Source: Bursaphelenchus xylophilus
Taxonomy: Eukaryota > Nematoda > Chromadorea > Rhabditida > Aphelenchoididae
Assembly (NCBI GenBank): GCA_904066235.2
Contig: CAJFCV020000005.1
Span: 434,001 to 498,000 of the forward strand
DNA: 64,000 nt
Direction: 5' to 3'
Shown: piece by piece, positions 11,401-20,400 of the stretch
Layout of the letters: every line of letters begins with the position of its first letter
Numbering within the stretch: position 1 is the stretch's first letter
Program-made: the position numbers and the translations under genes
Notes under the pieces: generated by a model
Database searches by the model: none
The model's input: only the letters and a program-made list of their open reading frames with translations
What the model was told of the DNA's origin: nothing

Positions 11401-14400
11401 TTCGAATTGGCCGGCTTCCATGTGCACTTAAAATGCAAAAACAATCCCAGAAGTACTTGTTTTTCTTACCTTACGTGCGCCGTTATTCAATTAATTGTGA
11501 GAAAAACACACAAATTTTGCGGCCTGGCAGACGATAAATATAGCAGGTCTTCTGTGGTTATTATTGGCGAAAAGTTTGGCGCTCGTGGTAAGTTAGAGTA
11601 CGGGTCAAAAAGTTTGAGATGTTGTTTGTTGCGCAAAATCACTTTTGTGCAAAAAGACAAGGCTTTTTGACAAAAAAAAATTGGAATAAAAAAATAAAAA
11701 TGATAAAAATAGTTTGTTATTTAGAGTGTTCGTCACGCAAAAGCTGATCTTTACAATATTTACCCCCATTTTTATCATTTTTTATATTATCCTAGGCACC
11801 TAATGTCCTCTGACGTAGAACCAGGTCAATATCTAAAAGTATAACCACTACTCGGCTCAATCCGCTTCCCTTCGCTTCTAATCCCCTCAGGTGGCAATCT
11901 TCCCACTCGCTGCCTTAATTCCGCTATTCGTTTTAATCGAAAATGTAAGAACGTCCGTAAATAGTGGCATAAGTCGGATTTGCGGATTATTTTGACCTAT
12001 TCTCCCCGTACCGTACTCCGGATTGTGTGTTATGGAGACTACGTTGTAGAGCCTAGAGTAAAGAGGATTTCTGTTCGATGGTTTGGGGGCGTTCCCGGGT
12101 CGTGTCAAATCGGGAGAAAGCGGGCCGAGCCCACCATCAGGTGTCAACTGTAAACAGCTTCCGAGAACCGGGTTGTGGGTCGGTATAAAACCACCGGCCC
12201 GCTGGCTACATCTTTAGTTAGTCCGTACACATCCGGGTGTTTCTATTTTTCCCCAATACTGCTGTAAATTCACAAGCTGTTGTTGACTAAACACCTGAGC
12301 AAGTTTGGTTTCAATCTTGCTAAAAGCTATTGTAAGCGCCTAAATAGTACTGTAAGATATCCACGAGTTGGTGTAAAAATGTGTGCAAAGGTATGGTCGC
12401 TCCTCAAATGCACTCGTCGAGGATTTTGTCGCACACTAACGGGACATGTCGAGGATTTTCGACCAATTCAATTGGTCATCCGCAGCACAAGGCAAGGCTT
12501 GAACTTTGGGTTGAAAAAGTTGGTAAAACAAGGGAAAATCTTCTTTATTATGCACTATTATGGCATGGTAAGGCCTCTAAAACTCGAGTAAATGAAGGAC
12601 AAAAAAATTTGATTGAAAGGTTTAAAAAAGCGAACCACTTATTTTCCGCACTTTTTGGCAAAAACATCATTTGAATATCTCGGCTAGGCCTGGAAAGGGG
12701 AGGTAACATTGTGAGCGACTCTTTGTAGAGTGTCAAGTGGTCTATTTAGAGTGTCAATGCAAAATTTGAGAAAAATCGGAAGCCGACATGAGCGGAAATT
12801 TGAGATTTTTTGAAATTTTGTCATTTCCTTTAGGTTTTTTCGAATTTTCGTTGAATATCTCAACAATCCTTGTAACGGGCGAGCTAATATTTTTAGGACA
12901 TCATGAGTGGTCCATCTAGATTGTTTGTGCAAAATTTGCAGAATATTGATAAATTCCCCTTAGGGCAATTTGCCATTTTTTCCATTCGCTCAAGTTTTTG
13001 GCTTAAATTTTTTTTCATGTGTTCAAGTAATAGCTTGACCTTTTAAAGTCTTACATTACGTCTTCAATGTACTCTACGTGACCTTATAAAGCGCAGACAC
13101 CAAGTTCGTAAACTTTGGATTCCTCTTTGGAGAGTAATCGCATCTTTTGACCCCCCTTCCTTGTAACAATTACATTTCTTTTCGCATTCCCCCTCTGGGT
13201 GTCCCGCAGTTTTATGTGGGCCATAAAACGACTTACTTCTTGATACTTAACCGAATTTTTGGGACTTATGAACCCTTTCTTATCGAATTTAGCGCACATT
13301 GCCTGAGGGGTTGAGGCTTAATTGTTGGGAATGGAAGTCCAACAATTGGTTTTGGGGGTAATTTTTGGTTCTGAACCAATGTTTGTAGGAAAAGGGCGCT
13401 AGAATTGTAAAAAAATGGGGGAAATTTATTGAAAAATTAAATATTTTTTTTAAATTAATATTTTTACTAAAGTACAAAAAAATTTTTAATTTTAAAGACT
13501 AATTTTTTTTTAAATTTTACATAGTACAGGGTGGGGCATCTTTGTGGCCCGATTTGAATTGGCTATAACTTCTTTAGTTTTTGGCCAAATTTTAAAATTC
13601 TTTTTTTCCCTGAATCGTCAGCCAACCCCATTTTGTTTGATACCAAATATGTTATACATAGTAAGTGTATATCTACAGTTATTGGATTTATTCTTGGAGT
13701 TCATTTTTTCGGTCGTTTTTCGGTTGTTTTTTCGGTCTTTCCCGGTGTGTCCGGAAATGGAGCACGGTATGGAAGAAAAATACGGTGGAATTTACCCTCC
13801 CGAAAATCGACGATGAGAATAAGAACAAAAAGTGAAGATCAACCTCCAGAGTTCGTCGAATGGTCCATGGTGAAGGCATTCCCTCGGTTCTGGCCAAACT
13901 TCGTGTACTCATATGCGGATTTTCTCGGAATTTTGACAAAACTTCTTCAATTTTCAATTCCGTTCATACCCATCTTTCCTGCTTTTTTTGTTTCCTGTTA
14001 ACGCTGCCAGTCTCAAGAAACTTATTCCACGAACGTCGAATTGTCTTGCGATCTTGAGGTTAGGCATTACGTCCGTATTTTATGCGGTATCCCCGTTTGA
14101 AAATTTATCGCCGAACCGTACTTGCTACACCAAACCACAGACCAAGCCTTTTCTTCCACACCGGACTCCATTTTCGGACACACCGGGAAAGACCGAAAAA
14201 ACAACCGAAAAACGACCGAAAAAATGAACTCTAAGAATAAATCCAATAACTGTAGATATACACTTACTATGTATAACATATTTGGTATCAAACAAAATGG
14301 GGTTGGCTGACGATTCAGGGAAAAAAAGAATTTTAAAATTTGGCCAAAAACTAAAGAAGTTATAGTCAATTCAAATCGGGCCACAAAGATGCCCCACCCT

Positions 14401-17400
14401 GTAAAAAATGCTTTTTTAAAAACTTGTTTTCCCCCAAAAATCAACGTTAATTCTGTAAAAGTAGTAATTTGACATTGCAGTAAATACATTCGTAGGACTT
14501 TGTTGTCGGTTAAGACCAGATTTTTTTATGGCCTGGGAACGCTCTAGGCCCATAATTTCCGAAGAACGGGTGGGAAGAGAGAGAAAAACCCTGAGGTTAT
14601 TTTTTCATTCATTTTTTATTCTTGAGAGTTCGGGTTGAATTGGAATTAATAGAGTTAGAGCTGAAGACGTCATAAAACTGTGGGTTGCGAGAAACGTAAT
14701 TTTAAATCTTTTTTGGTGGCATTTTTCGACTTTTCGGGGATAAACAAGCCAAAAGGGGTTGATTAACTTGCAAAGATTTTGGAAAAAAATTGTGTCATCT
14801 TTTATCGCTATAACGTTTCAAATTTTACAGAAGAAAATTCATTTTTTTTGGGGGAACGTGTAAACAAAGCCTTGAAAAAAATTTTTATTTAAAATTTTTT
14901 TGATGTACAACGCTCGGCGATTTTTCCAAAGCGCTCTAAAAACCTCAAATATGTGTTATAAAATTCTTTTTCTAACTTTGCGGAAAGTTTCTCGAAAAAA
15001 CAAAAAAAAAATTTTTCTTGAAAAATTTTGCCTTGGTCCCCCCTTACCATTTTTCCATTTTTTAAAAATCGTTCTATTCTTTTTCTCTTTCTCTAACCAA
15101 CCACAACTACTCAAAAACATCAACAAACCGTATTCCAAGCGGATTTGGCCCCTTCAAAGTCCGAAAAACATTATATTAATCAAGGACAAAGAGCTTTTGT
15201 AGTTGAAGAAAATTACATTTTGATGTGTTTTTCGCACTTCTATTTTTGCCTACAGTAATTTTAAGGCTCTTAAATGTTTTTAAAAACAGTCATTCAATTT
15301 TTCAAAATCAAATTTGAGCCAAAAATTAAAGTTTTTAATTATGAAGTCATTCCGCAATATGCCTCCGGGCATTTGCAAGAATTTTTATACTTCCTCAAAG
15401 ACTCAAAATCACTAAAATTTATGGGTCCGAAAGTCTTTTTAAAGCCTCCATGATCCCTGAACCGCCGGAATTGTTTTTCCTCGCTTTATTGGCATGTAAT
15501 ATTCAACATATGCCCAGTCTCTATGGATAACCGGCCCGAAAGCTTGTTCAGTATTCTGTATTGCGTAGAATGTGTGCTCTATTCTTGACGTTCTTGGGAG
15601 TTTCGCCGAAAATCAAGTGGGTTCGAAAAGTATTTTGAGACGAAAAATTATGCAAATTTAACTGTTATCTTAGTCATCTTACCTTTAAAACTTTAAACTT
15701 TGGGTAAAAAACATCGCAGAGACCCTAAAAATTTGTCTAATATTGACTCCTGACTAAAAACTCTCTGAATTTAATAATTATTCCTCAATTTTAATTTTTT
15801 GAAAAATTTGAATATTCAAATTTTAGATCTTTTTATTTCCATAATATCCGCGAAATTTGATTTGCAAAATATTTATCGATGATTAGTAGGTATTTGGAGA
15901 GAAATCCCCGACTTTTTCCGGTGCAAAAATGGCGTCATGGAATCTGATTTTGCGTCTCATCAGACAATTGGTCCTAAGGCAAGGAAAGGGGCAAAAAATC
16001 GAGAAAAAAATCATTAAAAAATACCGTAATAGCAAAAAATACAATATTAGGAAACTGTGTTTTAAAAAGCTACATAAAAATCGAAAAAAAAAAATTTTTT
16101 AATTTTTAAAAAATTCCAAAAAATACGGCTTAAAAAAATAGTTATATTTCGGTACCACAGTAGCAAAAATTAAAAATTTAGGTATTTTTTGCCCTAAAAG
16201 ACAGCTTTTTATTACATCAAAAAGACACATGTTACCCATGATGACTCTTAAAGGACCAGAAAAGGTATTTTTTGAACCGATTTTTTTATCGGCGTAATCA
16301 GGCAATTTCGTGGCGGGACTATCAAGGCATAGATGTGTTCTCGATTTTTGGAATGGAGAATAAAATCTTCATGGGGATTTTAAATGGCCAATTGGCCCAG
16401 AATCATTGATAAACGTGCTGAACAAGGCGCGTAATTTCAGTAACCCCATCGAGAATCCTCATATAAGTGAAAAATTGATGTTGTACTTGATGGAGAATTG
16501 CAAAATCACATTTTTTCCGTCTTTCAGGACCTATTTGAAATTTCAGGCTCCGAAAGGTTATAAAAGTTGATTATTTGATTTATCTATTCGGTGTTTAGTT
16601 CAGTTCTTTCTGTTATCCAGTTTTCTTCAGTTTTAGGTATCTCCAACAATAAATTTCCTTCGAACAAGGGTCAAGCGCTTTAGCAAGCTGAAACACAATC
16701 CGCAGACCAACAAAGTTTTTATTAATAAGATTAGATGGAAACAGAGATTCAACTTCGCGGGAAATTGTCCGTACTGATTGCTCCGTTCTTGCCATGGCCA
16801 GCATCGTTGTATCCATGGCCAGCGTCGTTGTATTTTCACGACGTAGCACGAATCTGAAATTAAAAGAAAATTTACAAAACCAAAAGGTCCAGTAGATATT
16901 TTAGCCCGAATCTCGATATTATCCATGACCTCAGTTTATCTATTTTTTGTGTTACTATAGAACTGCAGCTTGTAAAAAAGCAGCAGAATTGTTACGTGCC
17001 AGGTCAACATCTCACAAAATTTTGCGCAAGAAAAGCAGAAAAATATCCAAAATTCTATCTAAAATTTCTCCCCTCAGGCCCAATGGATAAATTCGTCGAT
17101 TGTTTTATCTAAAAAATGAACAAAAAATAAAATTTCTCACCTGTCCACCATATTTCTTTCTCTCGGTCATCCATGAATCCCGGATCTCAATCTGTTTTTA
17201 TCGAAACCTTCTTTTAGATACCTAAAAAAGAAAATTGTAGAAATGTATAAAATTTTATCAAGGCGGAAAAAGGAGCTCCGGTAAATCAAGTTGCAAATAT
17301 CAAGATCAAAATGTGGTCGTATTTAGGTTTCCTTGCTACATAAACATGCACAGAACCGTTTTCTGGCATTTCTAAGAGAAAAGAGTCAAATACAAGCCTA

Positions 17401-20400
17401 AAAGACATGAAATAAACTTACGTAGACGTTTCAGATGGAGCTCCTGGACATTTCCCATCTTATTGAACATGTAAAGCAATGTTTCTGGCCAATCGGCCAT
17501 TTAAAATTCGCAGGAGAATTTTATTCTCCATTCCAAAAATCGAGAACACATCTATCCCTTGATGGTCCCGCCACGAAATTGCCTGATTACGCCGATAAAA
17601 AAATCGGTTCAAAAAATACCTTTTCTGGTCCTTTAATAAAAATTTAATTTTTTGACCAAAGACTCTCTTGTTTCCGAGATTTCTCATAAAACATATTTCG
17701 ACGAGACCTGTCAATTATTTTTTTATCAAAATTTCGATAGTAGGCGGTTGATTTGGCACTTTAAAATTTGATAAAATTTTAAAATATCAGGGAACAAAGT
17801 AAGTTTAAAAAGTTGGTTAAAAATATAAAAATATATCAAAATAGTTACTAGTAGTAGTTTCAAATTGACAAAACTGAGTGTAAAATATAATAATTAATCT
17901 ATTTTTTTCAGTGACTCCACCGCGAAAATGCGCTGTCGCCAAAGGAAGCAGCTTTTCCAACAGAGGAATCAATGCTGCGATTTCTCGTTGGTTCTCGGCC
18001 TGGTCGGCCTAATTCTGGTGGTCATTGACACGGAGATTACAGCACTCAACATTGTTGGAAAGGTAAGTCGTCATTTCAATTGCATCAAAATATAAAAAAG
18101 GCATTCTTTGGCATTTTCCGAATAAAAATATTGATAGTTTGCAAAGCGCGATTTAAAAATTTCGCAGTTGTGTTATAATGGCCAAATCTAAATTTGCGAC
18201 AAGATTCATCAAAATTGGAGCTTCAAGCGCTCCATTAAAAAAAAAAATTTTTTTTGCCTTGGTCCCCCCTTACCATACTTTTTCTCGCCGAGCAAAAATC
18301 AATCTTCACAAAATTAAATTTTCATTTTTCATTCCAAATAATTTTTTCACTGCGTATTCAATTCATTGTGCTCATTATTTTCCCGACAAATAACGCCGCT
18401 TCAATAAATACAGGGTCTTACAAAAAACGTGAAGGAAAGTGGAAGGCTATAACTTCCGGCGGAGGCGGTGCAGAGACTTCGTATTTGAAATATGTATTTT
18501 TAAAAGACATTAGAGCCCCCAAAAAATCCGACATTTCCTGGTGATTTTCAACCGAAAAAGTTCGAAATTTCTCGATCATTTTCAACCGAAAAAACCTGGT
18601 TTTCGGGGTAGAGATGCCTCTACTTCAGAAGGTCGTAGCGACGTCAGCTTGCACTCTAAAAGTTTTTTATTTCGTAGACAAAAACTTATGCCTTTTAAAA
18701 ATACATATTTCAAATACGAAGTCTCTGCACCGCCTCAGCCGGAAGTTATAGCCTTCCACTTTCCTTCACGTTTTTTGTAAGACCCTACTTTCGATTTTTC
18801 AGATGGAATACCCCTCAATTGCCCTTCGATCGCTCGCCCTGATCTCCACCGCAATGTTGATCGGGACCATCATCAATTACCATCGAATTGAAGTTAAAAT
18901 AGCCCTGATCGACAGCGGCGCCGATGATTGGCGTGTGGCGGTCAGCACCGACCGCCTGATCAAGCTGAGCATTGAGATTTTGATTTGCATAATTTGCCCC
19001 TTTCCCGGCAGCGGGATCGTCAACTGGACGTATGTCGACGAAGACCATCAAGTGAGCTCCGTCCCCGTCCCCATGGACGTCATCATGTCCATCCCGATGT
19101 ACCTTCGGGTCTACCTGTTCTGTCGGTTCATGGTCCTGCATTCACGGCAGTTCCAAGACGCTGCAACGCGCTCTATAGCCGCGTTGAACCGGATTTCCAT
19201 GGACTTTTGGTTCGTCGTCAAGACGATGATGTCCGATCATCCGCTGAGGGTTCTGATCATGTTTACTATGATTTATTGGCTGTGCGCGTCGTGGGCTTTC
19301 ACTCAGTGTGAACGGTAAGTTATAGATACACATTGAATTTTGAGATTTTTAGAAAAAAAAAATCGTATTTTTTCAAAAAAAAATCGAAAAATTCAAACTT
19401 TTCTTGTCGTAATAAGGAACACAGTCAATTTAACTATAGAAAAATCTCGAATTTCAATTTTTTCATTCTGAAATCCGAGGATTTCCTGAATTAAAAAAAA
19501 AACTTATTAAAAAATTCTGAAACTCTCAACTCTCAGATTTTCATCAAACTTTGCAAACACAATCTATGTAGATCACAGATTTATTCCTGAAAGTTTCAGC
19601 CCATCCTCTGTAGGTACAGCGGAGATATTGAAGAATCTTTCGCAGGCAAGAGATTATGGAAAACGAGGAGAGGCGGTCAGAGAAAGAACTTAATCGGTCT
19701 TTATCTTTGAAAATTTTGCGAGTCTAAAAGCAATCATAGCTCAAACTTCCAAAGAACGGCTGTAAACAGCTCTTTTCTCTGACCGTCTTTCCTCTTTTTC
19801 CATAGTCTCTCGCTTGCCAAATATTGTTCAATATCTCGGCTGGGCCTTCAAAGAATGGGCTGAAATTTGCAGAGATTTATCTGTGGCCCAGGTAGAAAGT
19901 CTTGGCAAAATTTGAAGAAAATCGACCGGTCGATTACCGAGCATTGAGCTTCAAATTTTCGCTGCTGACCAGAGATTTTCTTGACAAAAAAAAAAACAAT
20001 TTTTTCATTGTTTTGATAGTGCACAGAATTTTTTACAGTGCTTTGGAAATTTTTTTGAGTATTTTACAGCACCAAAAAGTCAATTTTTTTGATAATTTAA
20101 AAAAATATCAATCTAAATTTTTCAGCTGGAAACGTCCCTTCGAGCACTACTACATGAACTCTTTATGGTTCGTGATCGTCACCTTCCTCTCCATTGGCTA
20201 TGGAGATGTGGTTCCGAGGACCTATGTGGGTCGCGCTCTCGCTGTATTAACCGGAATCGTTGGGGCGGGCGTCTCATCGGCCTTAATCGCCGTAATTTCC
20301 CGCAAACTCGAGCTTTCCCGCGCCGAAAAGCATGTCAACAACTTTATGGCCGACTCGAAATTGACGAATCAACGGAAGAATGCGGCTGCCTCGGTGTTGC

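Larger units (their letters stand above)
8500..17911. other. Intron 1 of the channel gene (9.4 kb), repeat-filled
   Basis: Donor GTGTGT at 8500 and acceptor TTTTTTTCAG ending at 17911. It carries at least three element insertions (about 9746, 13527 and 16252), a minisatellite repeat (8790-9065) and a TATA-led open frame (12184-12674), listed separately. Long introns near the 5' end often hold regulatory elements; none was identified. Confidence 0.7.

Noticed and set aside
12143..12294. Solo LTR with TGTCAAC and GTTGACTAAACA ends
   Set aside because: No target duplication, poly-purine tract or primer-binding site could be seen, so only the TATA candidate was kept.
19902..20125. In-frame extension upstream of channel exon 4 starting at an ATG
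   Set aside because: It lies in repeat-arm sequence, and exon 3 joins exon 4 in phase at 20126, directly before the conserved pore segment.
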